Assembly: GCA_013393545.1 (NCBI GenBank)
Contig: JABXHG010000179.1
Span: 1 to 55,095 of the forward strand
DNA: 55,095 bases
Direction of reading: 5' to 3'
Source of the DNA: Alteromonadaceae bacterium
GTDB lineage: Bacteria; Pseudomonadota; Gammaproteobacteria; Pseudomonadales; Oleiphilaceae
The notes beneath the pieces are model-generated. The model was given only the letters and a program-made list of their open reading frames with translations. It did no database searches and was not told where the DNA came from. Every line of letters starts with the position of its first letter. Position 1 is the stretch's first letter. The translations under genes were made by a program, and so were the position numbers. Shown here in pieces: positions 32,993-41,780 of this stretch.

Positions 32993-33583
32993 CTACTGGA
33001 AGAATTCGAAATGAAGCGCCAGCAGCCTGGAGACAATGTCAAAAGAGAGCCCTCCAACCACAGCGCCGATGGCTGTAATCCAGAGAAACCGGCCTGCGGT
33101 GCTCGTTTGATTAAAGGCTCTTCGAAGTTTGTTGGTTGTCTCTGGCGCCTGCTGGTTACCCGAGTTGAGATCGCCCCCTGGGAGATGCTGCTGGGTGTCA
33201 CCATTGGCCAGCTTGTCTACGTGTTCATGCGAGGCGTTTTCTTCTAACAGCTGGTCCAGATAATCGCGGCCTTCAGCTGTGGGCCCTATCCATAAGGCGT
33301 CGATCGGTTGGGCGTAATCTTCTTTCCGATACGAGATTTGAATTTCAGCACTCAGTAGGCCTTTGTCCTTGAGGTATTGAACCTCTCGGTAATCCTCCGA
33401 TGTATCTCGGTGGCCATGTTGGAGTATGCGCAAGTGTTGCGCTCTTCTGGTTTCTTTCATTCGTGTCACTTGCGGGCCTGGTCTTCGGATCAGGCTTTCT
33501 TGTATGGGCGTTGTTATGTGTATCTCCGATATTTCAGAGCTTGATGCAGTATACGGCGCTATTGATTTACGTTCGATTTTCAT
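32993..33583 (-). CDS. Antisense-oriented membrane-anchored accessory protein
   Basis: The 196-residue protein has an HTH-like middle (TSEDYREVQYLKDKGLLSAE, LWIGPTAEGRDYLDQLLEE), recalling YjcQ-type winged helices. A C-terminal membrane helix lies at residues ~165-190 (FLWITAIGAVVGGLSFDIV). It is on the opposite strand inside the late transcription unit, right after the leader terminator, a common site for lysogenic accessory genes. Two starts are possible (33583, or Met42 at 33460); neither has a good ribosome-binding site. Function unknown. Confidence 0.6.
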   Translation of the reverse strand: MKIERKSIAPYTASSSEISEIHITTPIQESLIRRPGPQVTRMKETRRAQHLRILQHGHRDTSEDYREVQYLKDKGLLSAEIQISYRKEDYAQPIDALWIGPTAEGRDYLDQLLEENASHEHVDKLANGDTQQHLPGGDLNSGNQQAPETTNKLRRAFNQTSTAGRFLWITAIGAVVGGLSFDIVSRLLALHFEFFQ

Positions 33584-33593
33584 GAGGCAAACG

Positions 33594-34010
33594 ATGAATC
33601 GCGCACTACTTCTCGAACAGCTCCAGCGCCATGAGGGCCTTCGCCTGAAGCCCTACCACGACACCGTGGGCAAGCTGATTGTTGGCTATGGCCGCAACCT
33701 GGATGACCGTGGCATCAGCCAGGATGAGGCTGAATTCATGCTGGATAACGACATTGATCTGGTAGTGGCTGAGCTGGAGCGGATGCCGCTTTACCTGGCC
33801 CTCAATCCTGTTCGTCAGACTGTGCTGGCGAACATGGCTTTCAACATGGGCATGCCAACACTGCTCACTTTCAGCCGGATGTTGGGTGCCTTGGGTGAGC
33901 AGGACTGGGATCGCGCTGCGGAAGAGATGCTGAATAGCAAATGGGCCCGGCAGGTGGGTGCTCGTGCTGTTGAGCTGGCCGACCTTATGCGCCGGGGCAA
34001 AGCGCTCTAA
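33594..34010 (+). CDS. Endolysin, GH24 lysozyme
   Basis: The 138-residue muramidase is T4-lysozyme-like, with catalytic Glu in RHEGLRLKPY, Asp in HDTVGK and Thr in the same segment, then VGYGRNLDDRGIS. It cleaves peptidoglycan for host lysis. There is no signal-anchor segment, so it depends on the holin next to it. GAGG 6 bases upstream supports ATG 33594. Confidence 0.9.
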   Translation: MNRALLLEQLQRHEGLRLKPYHDTVGKLIVGYGRNLDDRGISQDEAEFMLDNDIDLVVAELERMPLYLALNPVRQTVLANMAFNMGMPTLLTFSRMLGALGEQDWDRAAEEMLNSKWARQVGARAVELADLMRRGKAL

Positions 34011-34033
34011 GGCCTGATCGCAAACGACTGATT

Positions 34034-34369
34034 ATGGATAAGAGAATGCCTGAACGACTGATCCCGGAGCTCATGCAGGGCCTGCTCAAGTACAAGGAAG
34101 CACTGATCGCTGTTGTTGTTGGCCTGGTGGGCGGTGCGCTGGCGTTCCTGAGTGACGTTAAGCACGGCAAGCTCCAGTGGGATCTGACTGCCTTTCTGCT
34201 TGCTACCTCGTCTGCAGGGTTCTTGACCCCGTTTATCTACATCGTGTGTGTGGATCTGTTTCAGTGGACGCCTGGCCTGTCTCTGGCTTGCAGCGGGATC
34301 GTCTCGTACACGGGCGCTGATCAGGTTAAGAAGCTGCTGATCACGTTCTTCACCAGGAAGTTCAAATGA
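34034..34369 (+). CDS. Holin
   Basis: The 111-residue protein has three hydrophobic stretches (residues ~21-38, ~52-72, ~78-98), with a charged N-terminus and basic C-terminus, as in class I/LydA-type phage holins. It forms holes in the inner membrane to release the endolysin. It lies between the lysozyme and spanin genes and overlaps Rz by ATGA. Confidence 0.75.
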   Translation: MDKRMPERLIPELMQGLLKYKEALIAVVVGLVGGALAFLSDVKHGKLQWDLTAFLLATSSAGFLTPFIYIVCVDLFQWTPGLSLACSGIVSYTGADQVKKLLITFFTRKFK

Positions 34370-34770
34370 AAACCCGGCTGATCGTTATGGGTGTGGTTGC
34401 GGCTGGCCTGGTGGTTACCGGCTGGGCTTCCCGTGGCTGGTTTGAGGATGCCAAGCGCCTGGCTGTGGTTGAAGACCGGCAGGAACTGGCAGAGCAAATT
34501 CGGGGTGATGTCTCTGGCATTGCCAAGAGCGTGGAACAGCGCCTTGGTGAGTTGCAGGCCAATGAACGTGTTATCGACCGGGGGATTATCCGTGAGATCC
34601 AGAGGCCGATTTATCAGCGTGTGTGTGCTGAGCCTGCTGTTGTCCGCATGCTCAACGCAGCCCTCCGGGGTGAACCTGACGCCGGATCAACAGAACCTGC
34701 TGACCAAATGCCCGAAGGTGCCAGCCCAGCTGCGCAACGGGAAGGGCGGGGAGATGGTGCTGGTGATTAA
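34366..34770 (+). CDS. Rz: Inner-membrane spanin subunit (Rz-like)
   Basis: The 134-residue protein has one N-terminal membrane helix (LIVMGVVAAGLVVTGWA), then a charged coiled-coil region (VEDRQELAEQIRGD, VEQRLGELQANER). It is followed out of frame by the Rz1 gene, which starts inside it. Spanins fuse inner and outer membranes at the last lysis step. Confidence 0.75.
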   Translation: MKTRLIVMGVVAAGLVVTGWASRGWFEDAKRLAVVEDRQELAEQIRGDVSGIAKSVEQRLGELQANERVIDRGIIREIQRPIYQRVCAEPAVVRMLNAALRGEPDAGSTEPADQMPEGASPAAQREGRGDGAGD

Positions 34771-34843
34771 GGAAGTGGCCTCTGTGTATCAGGATTGCGC
34801 CACCCGGCATAACGGATTGGTGGATGCCGTGGAGGCCAACTGA
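34562..34843 (+). CDS. Rz1: Outer-membrane spanin lipoprotein (Rz1-like)
   Basis: The 93-residue protein begins in another frame within Rz. It carries a signal peptide with lipobox LLLSAC, then a mature part with KCPKVPAQLRNGKGG. Overlapping Rz/Rz1 genes are diagnostic of two-component spanins. Its stop shares a base with the HNH start. Confidence 0.75.
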   Translation: MNVLSTGGLSVRSRGRFISVCVLSLLLSACSTQPSGVNLTPDQQNLLTKCPKVPAQLRNGKGGEMVLVIKEVASVYQDCATRHNGLVDAVEAN

Positions 34844-35253
34844 TGCCTTCTGCCATTCCAACGCCCTGCAGGGCTTTAACGTGCCCGGAAGTGACCACCA
34901 ACCGTAATGGGTACTGTGAGGCTCACCAGGCCAAAGCCAGTGGCTGGATGAATCAGAGCCGTGGTACCAGTGCCCAGCGTGGTTATGGTGGCCGGTGGAA
35001 GCGCATTCGTGCTCGCATCATGGAGCGGGACAAGGGCCTGTGCCAGCCATGCCAGGCGGAAGGCAAGGTGATGCCGGCAGTGGCTGTTGACCACATAACC
35101 CCGAAGGCTGAAGGCGGTACCGATGCAGATGAAAACCTTCAGGCCATTTGTAAGCGCTGTCACAAACTGAAAACCCAGCAGGAATCTCTTCGAGCCCGGG
35201 GGCGGGGTCAAAAGTCTGAGGGGCAAAAGGTGTCGACCGCTGTCCGTCGGTGA
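34843..35253 (+). CDS. HNH endonuclease
   Basis: The 136-residue phage HNH nuclease has paired Cys motifs (CQPCQ, CKRCH) around VDHITPKAEGGTDADENLQAI with the catalytic His. HNH proteins next to terminase genes assist DNA cleavage during packaging in HK97-like phages. The gene is placed directly upstream of the terminase small subunit. Confidence 0.88.
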   Translation: MPSAIPTPCRALTCPEVTTNRNGYCEAHQAKASGWMNQSRGTSAQRGYGGRWKRIRARIMERDKGLCQPCQAEGKVMPAVAVDHITPKAEGGTDADENLQAICKRCHKLKTQQESLRARGRGQKSEGQKVSTAVRR

Positions 35254-35312
35254 TTTTTTTTGATGGCAAAATTCAAGTAGGGGGGGTATCCGAAAGGGTG
35301 CCCCTTTTTGTT

Positions 35313-35768
35313 ATGGGTCGCAGACCAGAACCAGCACAACTCAAAGTTCTTCAGGGTAATTTCCGGAAGGATCGCCACAGCCATGGCGCCAATGAGCAGC
35401 GCCCGATTGGTCTGCCGGAGTGTCCGAAGTGGATGCCCCGGGCTGCCAAAAAGTACTGGAACGAGGTCGGGCCCCAGCTGGAGCAGGCTGGGCTGATTTC
35501 GCTGCTGGATCAGGCGGCGTTCGCGGCGCACTGCGATTCCTACGGCAAGTTTGAAGAGATCACCAAAAAGCTGAAGCGGCTGGAGGACATGATTGATTAC
35601 ACCCCGCAGAACTACGCGGTGCAGTCGGTGTACTTCCAGATCCGCAACAAGCTGTGGGACCAGGTGATGAAGAGTGCCAGCGAATTCGGCTTGAGCCCGG
35701 CGGGCGCCAGCAAGGTGAAGGCTCAGCAGCAGGGCCAGTTGGACCTTGGCGGGTTTGAGGATATCTGA
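35313..35768 (+). CDS. Terminase small subunit (P27 family)
   Basis: The 151-residue protein matches P27-type TerS: an N-terminal MGRRPEPAQLKVLQGN, CPKWMPRAAKKYWNEVGPQL, then helices and FGLSPAGASKVKAQ. TerS recognises the packaging site and recruits the large subunit. ATG 35313 gives the family N-terminus; the frame is open 21 codons further up. It overlaps terL by a base. Confidence 0.88.
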   Translation: MGRRPEPAQLKVLQGNFRKDRHSHGANEQRPIGLPECPKWMPRAAKKYWNEVGPQLEQAGLISLLDQAAFAAHCDSYGKFEEITKKLKRLEDMIDYTPQNYAVQSVYFQIRNKLWDQVMKSASEFGLSPAGASKVKAQQQGQLDLGGFEDI

Positions 35769-37450
35769 TGGCTCGGGATTATGTAGGCATTGCACTGGAC
35801 TACGCGAACGCGGTCCTGAATGGTGACATCCCGGCCTGTAAGTGGGTGCGCCTGGCATGCCAGCGCCAGTTGAATGACCTGGCCCGGGAGGGTACCGACG
35901 ACTTCCCGTATTGGTGGGAGCCGCAGCTGGCGAACCGGGTGTGCCAGTTCATTGAGCTGCTGCCCCACGTGAAAGGGGAGTGGGCACGGCACCGCAAGCG
36001 GTTGGAGCTTTCGCCCTGGCAGATCTTCCGGCTGACAACGGTGTTTGGCTGGATCAATGAGGAAGGGTACCGCCGGTTTAAGACTGCCTATAACGAGATG
36101 CCGCGAAAGCAGGGCAAGTCGTCGGAGACTTCCGGCGTTGGGCTTTACCTGCTGACGGCCGACGGTGAGCCGGGTGCTGAGGTGTACAGCGCCGCCACCA
36201 ATCGTGAGCAGGCGCAGATTACCTGGAAGGACGCCAAGCAGATGGTGCAGCGCACGCCGGCCTTTCAGGCTCGCTTCGGCGTGGCGGCCAGTTCAAACAA
36301 CGTGTTTGTTGAGAGCACCAACAGCGTGTTCCGGCCGCTGAGCCGTGACCAGGGCGGCAACCACGACGGCCTTAACGTGCATGGCGGCTTGATTGATGAG
36401 CTGCACGCTCACAAGACCCGGGAAATCTTCGACGTTATCGAGACAGGTACCGGTGCCCGCAAACAGCCTTTGCTCTGGCTGATCACCACCGCTGGCTTTA
36501 ACCGTGCCGGGATCTGCTACGAGCAGCGTGCTTATGTAACGAAGATTCTGGAGGGCGTGGTTCAGGACGAAAGCTACTTCGGCATCATCTACACCATTGA
36601 TGATGACGACGACTGGACCGACCCCAGCAGCTGGGAAAAGGCCAACCCTAACTGGGGCGTATCGGTGAACCCGGAGGACATCGAGCGCAAGGCCCGCAAG
36701 GCCATGACCATGGCGGCGGCCACCAACAACTTCCTGACCAAACACCTGAACGTGTGGGTGAACGCGGATACAGCTTGGATGGATCTGCAGGCATGGGAGA
36801 AATGCGGTGATCCTGCTGTAACGCTGGACCAGTTCGAAGGGCGCAAGTGCTGGATCGGGCTGGATCTGGCCAGCAAGATCGACGTGGCCGCCCTGGTGTT
36901 GCTCTTCGAGGATGGCGACGGTTGGACCATCTTTGGCCGGTATTACATTCCTGAAGAGGCTGCGGAAGAGGGCAGGAATCAGCATTACGCCGGTTGGGAT
37001 CGGCAAGGGCTGATCACTCTAACGCCGGGCTGTGTTACCGATTTCGCCTTCATTGAGCAGGATCTGCGGGAGTTCGCCAGCCGCTTCGATATTCAGGATG
37101 TGGCTTTTGATCCCTGGCAGGCCACGTACCTGGCCACCCGCATGCAGGAAGAGGGCATGCCCATGGTGGAGTACCGGCAAACGGTCGCCAACATGAGTGA
37201 GCCGATGAAAACTCTGGAAGCGCTCACGCTGGACAAAAAGCTACGCCACAACGGTGACCCGGTGCTGACCTGGATGATGTCGAACGTGGTGGCTCACCTG
37301 GACGCCAAGGACAACATCTACCCCCGTAAGGAATTTCCGGAAAACAAGATTGATGGAGTCGTGGCGCTGATCATGGCTCTGGGGCGGGCTATTCGCCAAC
37401 AAGAACCTGAATCGCAGTATGTGGACACTTCATTCTTAGGGCTTCTCTGA
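35768..37450 (+). CDS. Terminase large subunit
   Basis: The 560-residue packaging motor has an ATPase with Walker A PRKQGKSS and Walker B GLIDELHAH. It also has an RNase H-like nuclease domain with CWIGLDLASKIDVAAL, VAFDPWQATYLA and a C-terminal DGVVALIMALGRA acidic helix. It belongs to the HK97-type TerL class, which goes with P27 small subunits. It overlaps portal by a base. Confidence 0.93.
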   Translation: MARDYVGIALDYANAVLNGDIPACKWVRLACQRQLNDLAREGTDDFPYWWEPQLANRVCQFIELLPHVKGEWARHRKRLELSPWQIFRLTTVFGWINEEGYRRFKTAYNEMPRKQGKSSETSGVGLYLLTADGEPGAEVYSAATNREQAQITWKDAKQMVQRTPAFQARFGVAASSNNVFVESTNSVFRPLSRDQGGNHDGLNVHGGLIDELHAHKTREIFDVIETGTGARKQPLLWLITTAGFNRAGICYEQRAYVTKILEGVVQDESYFGIIYTIDDDDDWTDPSSWEKANPNWGVSVNPEDIERKARKAMTMAAATNNFLTKHLNVWVNADTAWMDLQAWEKCGDPAVTLDQFEGRKCWIGLDLASKIDVAALVLLFEDGDGWTIFGRYYIPEEAAEEGRNQHYAGWDRQGLITLTPGCVTDFAFIEQDLREFASRFDIQDVAFDPWQATYLATRMQEEGMPMVEYRQTVANMSEPMKTLEALTLDKKLRHNGDPVLTWMMSNVVAHLDAKDNIYPRKEFPENKIDGVVALIMALGRAIRQQEPESQYVDTSFLGLL

Positions 37451-38763
37451 TGGGACTATTTTCACGCAAGCGAGCACCGGCAACACAGGAGCCGAGCATG
37501 GAGCTGTTGCGCCTGGAGGCTGAGCTGGAAAACACCAGGCGGGATTTGGCCACTGTGAGCAACCAGACCCAAAGCTGGGGCTCTGGCTATGAGGCCCTGC
37601 AGGATCTGTTTGCAGCCCAAGCAAACGTGGCCGGCACCCACGTGGATGACAACACCGCCATGCGGGTATCTGCTGTCTATGCCTGTGTGCGGGTAATCGC
37701 TGGCGCTATTGGCAGCCTGCCGTTTCAGGTGTATCGCAACACCGAGAACCACCGTGAACGCTTTAACCAGCACCCGCTGTACCGGGTGATTCGCACTGAA
37801 CCGAACCCACAGGTGTCGGCGGTGGTGTTCTGGGAAACTGTGGTGATGCACATCCTGCTGGCTGGTAACCACTTCAGCCTCATCGCGCGCAACCGGGGCG
37901 GCCAGCCATTGGGGCTCACTCCGCTGAAGCCCAGCCGGGTTGAAGTAGAAGAGCGTAATGGCCGGCTGCTTTATTTCGTGTACTTCGATGATGGCCGATG
38001 GGCGGCCTATGACCAGGACGACATTCTGCACATTCCGGGTGTGGGCTGGGATGGTCGCCGTGGTCTGTCGGTTATTCGCAGCGTTGGGCAAAACAGCATT
38101 GGTACCGCGCTGGCGGCCGATGAGTACAGCGGCAAGTTCTTCGCCAACGATTCCACCCCGCGTGGCTATATCCGCTTTCCGGATGGCAAAAAGCTGACCG
38201 ATGACCAGGCGCAGGTGATCCGCGATTACTGGTTCGAGAAACATCAGGGAATCAGCAACAAGCACCTGCCGGCCTTCATTCCGGACGGTGGCGAGTTCAA
38301 GGAAATCGAAATGTCGGCTGAAGATTCTCAGCTGATTGAGACCCGCAAGTTTCAGGTGAAAGACATCGCCCGCATCTTCGGTGTGCCGCCGCACATGATT
38401 GGCGATACCGAATCTTCCAGCAGCTGGGGCACCGGCATTGAGCAGCAGTCCATCGGCTTTGTTCAGTACACCCTCAAGCCCCATTTAACCCGCATTGAGC
38501 AGGAAGTGAACCGAAAGCTGTTCCGCTCTGATGAGTACTTTGCAGAGTTCAACGTGGCGGGGTTGATGCGTGGCGATATCAAGGGCCGAAACGAGGCCTA
38601 CAAAATCGCGCTGGGTGGTAACCAGCAGGTGGGCTACATGACCGTTAACGAGGTCCGGGCCCTGGAAAACCTGCCGCCGATTGAGGGCGGCAACGAACTC
38701 TACAAACCAGTAACCGGAGGACAGCCCAGTGCGCAACAAGCTGATGAATCTGATCAAGGATAA
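37450..38763 (+). CDS. Portal protein (HK97 family)
   Basis: The 437-residue protein has the HK97 portal features: TAMRVSAVYACVRVIAGAIGSLPFQVY, NPQVSAVVFWETVVMHILLAGNHF in the crown and wing part, DILHIPGVGWDG, and FGVPPHMIGDTESSSSWGTGIEQQSIGF. It forms the dodecameric channel for DNA. Its last 35 bases overlap the protease gene. Confidence 0.93.
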   Translation: MGLFSRKRAPATQEPSMELLRLEAELENTRRDLATVSNQTQSWGSGYEALQDLFAAQANVAGTHVDDNTAMRVSAVYACVRVIAGAIGSLPFQVYRNTENHRERFNQHPLYRVIRTEPNPQVSAVVFWETVVMHILLAGNHFSLIARNRGGQPLGLTPLKPSRVEVEERNGRLLYFVYFDDGRWAAYDQDDILHIPGVGWDGRRGLSVIRSVGQNSIGTALAADEYSGKFFANDSTPRGYIRFPDGKKLTDDQAQVIRDYWFEKHQGISNKHLPAFIPDGGEFKEIEMSAEDSQLIETRKFQVKDIARIFGVPPHMIGDTESSSSWGTGIEQQSIGFVQYTLKPHLTRIEQEVNRKLFRSDEYFAEFNVAGLMRGDIKGRNEAYKIALGGNQQVGYMTVNEVRALENLPPIEGGNELYKPVTGGQPSAQQADESDQG

Positions 38764-39436
38764 CCTGCAGGAAAAGCGGGATTTCCGAGTTCGCAGCGAG
38801 GGCGCAGAAGCGACCCTCTACCTGTATGACGTTATTGATGACCTTTGGGGCATCTCTGCCGAGATGGTAGCCCGTGAGCTGGCCGATCTGGATGTCTCCA
38901 CCATTCACTTGCGAGTGAATAGCCCGGGTGGTGACGTGTTTGCCGGCCGTGCGATTCAGACCGCACTGGCGCAACACCCGGCGCGGGTGATTGCCCACAT
39001 TGATGGGTTGTCAGCCAGTGCGGCCACGTTCGTAACCACGGCGGCTGATGAGATCCGCATGACAGATGGCGGCTTCTACATGATCCACAAGGGTTGGACC
39101 ATGGAACTCGGCAATGCCGACGACATGCGCAAAATCGCCGGCCTGCTGGATCAGGTAGACGAGAGCATTGCCCGCACCTACGCCACCCGTTCCGGCCAGT
39201 CAGAAGACAGCATTATTGCCTGGATGGCAGATGAAACCTGGATGTCTGCGGCCGAAGCGAAAGAGCGCGGGTTTATCGATGCTGTGGATGAGGTAACCAA
39301 AGGCAGCGCAGCCCAGAACATGAGCCGTTTCAACCTCAACGCCTACAGCAAGGCACCGAAAATTGAACCGCCTGAGCCAGACCATCAGGCATACCGGGCG
39401 CACCTTGAACGGCGCCTGCAACTGGTTGGCGCTTAG
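38729..39436 (+). CDS. ClpP-like head maturation protease
   Basis: The 235-residue serine protease of the ClpP/S14 fold has NSPGGDVFAGRAI, catalytic Ser in DGLSASAATFV and His in GFYMIHKGW. It cleaves the capsid delta domain and itself during procapsid maturation. GTG 38729 has GGAGG 8 bases upstream, inside the portal gene. A terminator-like hairpin follows. Confidence 0.9.
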   Translation: MRNKLMNLIKDNLQEKRDFRVRSEGAEATLYLYDVIDDLWGISAEMVARELADLDVSTIHLRVNSPGGDVFAGRAIQTALAQHPARVIAHIDGLSASAATFVTTAADEIRMTDGGFYMIHKGWTMELGNADDMRKIAGLLDQVDESIARTYATRSGQSEDSIIAWMADETWMSAAEAKERGFIDAVDEVTKGSAAQNMSRFNLNAYSKAPKIEPPEPDHQAYRAHLERRLQLVGA

Positions 39437-39460
39437 CGGGCACCGTTAAGCACCTGAACA

Positions 39461-39483
39461 GCCGCCCACGGGCGGCTTTTTTT
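39461..39483 (+). terminator. Hairpin before the capsid gene
   Basis: GCCGCCCACGGGCGGC followed by seven T forms a strong rho-independent-type terminator between protease and capsid genes. Q-modified polymerase should pass it. It may set capsid expression or protect the downstream mRNA. Confidence 0.75.
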
Positions 39484-39508
39484 ATGCGTGAAAAACAGGA
39501 GCACGACT

Positions 39509-40750
39509 ATGAACCGGTCCATTCAGGCCATGCGCGAAGAGCGTACCAAACTGGCGGCTGATGCCCGCAAGCTGCTCGATGATGTCGAGCCCGAAAAGTG
39601 GGGCAGCGAGCACAACGCCGAATACGACAAGCTGGTTGCCAACATTGAAAACCTGGACGGCCAGATCAACCGCCACCAGAAACAGCTCGATATCGAGGCG
39701 GCCAACAAACAGTCCATTCAGGACCGTGCCGACACCAACGGCATCTCCACCGATGAGGCTGAACACCAGGCGCATCAGGAAAAGGAAATCTTCAACACCT
39801 ACATGCGTGGTGGCATGGATGCCCTGAGCATGGATCAGCGCCAGCAGGTGCTGGCCAAGGCCCGCCAGGTGCGCGGTGACATGTCCACCGGTACCGGCTC
39901 CGAGGGCGGTTATCTGGTGCCCCGCGAATTCTCCACCATGATGCTCGAAGCCCTGAAAGACTTCGGCGGCATGCGTGAAGTGGCCAACATCATCCGCACC
40001 AACTCCGGTGCAGGCATGGACTGGCCGACCACAAACGCCACCTCGGAAGAGGGCGAAATTGTTGGTGAGAACGGTGCGGTTTCCCGGCAGGACGCCACCT
40101 TCGGTACCAAATCCCTGGGCGCCTTCAAGTTCAGCTCCAAGGCGATCGCGGTACCGTTCGAGCTGCTGCAGGACAGCGCCATTGATCTGGAAGCTCACAT
40201 CATCGCCCGTCTGCAGCAGCGCCTTGGCCGGGTGACCAACCGCATGTTCACCACTGGTACCGGTACCGGCCAGCCTGGTGGCGTAGTGGGTGCTTCCGGC
40301 GCTGGCCGCGTTGCTCCCTCCGGCCAGACCGACACCATCACCTGGGAAGACCTGCTGCACCTGAAGCACAGCGTGGACCCGGCCTATCGCAATGATGCCC
40401 GGTTCATGTTCCATGACCAGACCCTGAAACACCTCAAGATGATGAAAGACAGCCAGAACCGTCCGCTGTGGGTTCCGGGTGTCGCCATCGGTGAGCCGGA
40501 CACCATTGATGGCTCTGGCTACGTGATCAACCAGCACATGCCGGAGCTGGCGGCCGACTCCAAGGCGCTGCTGTACGGCGATTTCAGCAAGTACATCATC
40601 CGCGATGTTATGCAGTTCATGCTGTTCCGCATGACCGACTCCAAGTACACCGAGAAAGGCCAGGTGGGCTTCCTTGCCTTCATGCGCTCCGGCGGTGGAC
40701 TGATGGACGTTGGCGGCGCGGTGAAGCACTTCGCTACTGCAGCTTCCTGA
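39509..40750 (+). CDS. Major capsid protein (HK97 fold)
   Basis: The 413-residue protein has an N-terminal coiled-coil delta domain (~1-110: MREERTKLAADARKLLDD, NIENLDGQINRHQKQLD), expected to be removed by the ClpP-like protease. The HK97 fold follows, with the GSEGGYLVPREFSTMM and IAVPFELLQDSAIDLEA motifs. ATG 39509 has AGGAG upstream. Its strong site and flanking hairpins fit high-level expression. Confidence 0.93.
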   Translation: MNRSIQAMREERTKLAADARKLLDDVEPEKWGSEHNAEYDKLVANIENLDGQINRHQKQLDIEAANKQSIQDRADTNGISTDEAEHQAHQEKEIFNTYMRGGMDALSMDQRQQVLAKARQVRGDMSTGTGSEGGYLVPREFSTMMLEALKDFGGMREVANIIRTNSGAGMDWPTTNATSEEGEIVGENGAVSRQDATFGTKSLGAFKFSSKAIAVPFELLQDSAIDLEAHIIARLQQRLGRVTNRMFTTGTGTGQPGGVVGASGAGRVAPSGQTDTITWEDLLHLKHSVDPAYRNDARFMFHDQTLKHLKMMKDSQNRPLWVPGVAIGEPDTIDGSGYVINQHMPELAADSKALLYGDFSKYIIRDVMQFMLFRMTDSKYTEKGQVGFLAFMRSGGGLMDVGGAVKHFATAAS

Positions 40751-40751
40751 T

Positions 40752-40778
40752 GATCGGGAGGCTGCGGCCTCCCTGATC
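40752..40778 (+). terminator. Hairpin after the capsid gene
   Basis: GATCGGGAGGC ... GCCTCCCTGATC is a long near-perfect stem directly after the capsid stop, followed by a short TTTC. It probably acts as a terminator or a mRNA 3'-end stabiliser. Confidence 0.5.
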
Positions 40779-40818
40779 TTTCGGTACTTCATGAACGAGC
40801 CATAAAGGGAGGCCCGAC

Positions 40819-41253
40819 ATGGCAGCCAAGAAACAGAACCAGCAAAGCCAGGACTCTGATCCTCAGAAGTCTGATACGCCGCAACAGCAGGAGCTGGGGC
40901 AGGGTGATCAGCAGCACGAGAATCAGGGGCAGGCCTCTGAAGCCAAGCCTGCTACCGGTAACGGATCTGCAGAGCAGGGCGGTGATTCGCAGGCCTCGAA
41001 CCCAGATCCAGCACCCGCACCTGATCCAGGTGATGACGACCAGGACAGCGATGCCGATCAGGAAGTGTTCGTGCTTGTAGACCACAACCCGCTTGGCTTG
41101 AAGTGCGCCACCGTGGCCACGATGCCGGCCTCTCAGGCCGCACGGCTGGAAAAGCAGGGCATTGTCGACACGGCTGAAGCGGCTGTTGCTCGTGGAAAGG
41201 CGAACCGGTCCGGCGCGGCTGGCGGTGATCAGGTCATTGAGGATAACGACTGA
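40819..41253 (+). CDS. Low-complexity head protein, unknown function
   Basis: The 144-residue protein has a Gln/Asp/Pro-rich N-terminal 85 residues (QNQQSQDSDPQKSDTPQQQE) and a folded C-terminus (VFVLVDHNPLGLKCATVATM). The C-terminal part resembles small proteins found after HK97-type capsid genes, but its role is unknown. GGGAGG precedes the ATG. It overlaps the connector gene (TGATG). Confidence 0.65.
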   Translation: MAAKKQNQQSQDSDPQKSDTPQQQELGQGDQQHENQGQASEAKPATGNGSAEQGGDSQASNPDPAPAPDPGDDDQDSDADQEVFVLVDHNPLGLKCATVATMPASQAARLEKQGIVDTAEAAVARGKANRSGAAGGDQVIEDND

Positions 41254-41780
41254 TGATCACTCTGGCCGAAGCTAAAGCCCACCTGCGAATGGAGCAGGAT
41301 TTTACGGAGGAAGATGCCCTTGTTCAGTCTTTGGTAGATGCCGCCGTGCTGAACCTGGAGCACGAGACGGGGCGCGCCCTGCGGCTGCGGGAGGAGACGC
41401 GGGTGCTGGACCGCTGGCCCACCACCATAGTGTTGCCATGGTGGCCGGTGCGTTCCGTTGTCGACATCACCTACGTGGACCCGGTGGGCAATTCCCAGAC
41501 GCTGAGCAGCTATGCGTTGGATACACGGAAGTACCCGGCAAAGCTTCGGCCGGCCTTTGGCGAAGCGTGGCCAGAAGTGATTGATGGCCATGAGGTGATT
41601 GAGGTGAAGGTTAAGGTAGGCATGGACGCTCTGCCGGAGGATCTCAAACGGGCCGCCCTGCTTTTGGTGGGGCACCTGTATGAACACCGGGAGGCGGTGG
41701 TTGTTGGGGCCGCGCCGAGCGCCGTGCCGATGGCCGTTGAATACCTGGTGCAGCCCCATCGAATCGTGAGGGTAGGGTGA
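41253..41780 (+). CDS. Head-tail connector (gp6-like)
   Basis: The 175-residue protein starts ITLAEAKAHLRMEQDFTEED and ends with RAALLLVGHLYEHREAV, as in HK97 gp6-like adaptors that bind under the portal ring. The middle has DRWPTTIVLPWWPVRSVVDI. The position after the capsid is standard. Confidence 0.85.
   Translation: MITLAEAKAHLRMEQDFTEEDALVQSLVDAAVLNLEHETGRALRLREETRVLDRWPTTIVLPWWPVRSVVDITYVDPVGNSQTLSSYALDTRKYPAKLRPAFGEAWPEVIDGHEVIEVKVKVGMDALPEDLKRAALLLVGHLYEHREAVVVGAAPSAVPMAVEYLVQPHRIVRVG

Noticed and set aside
39482..40792. 436-codon open frame antisense to the capsid gene
   Set aside because: It mirrors the codon structure of a clear HK97 capsid gene and has no recognisable protein features.
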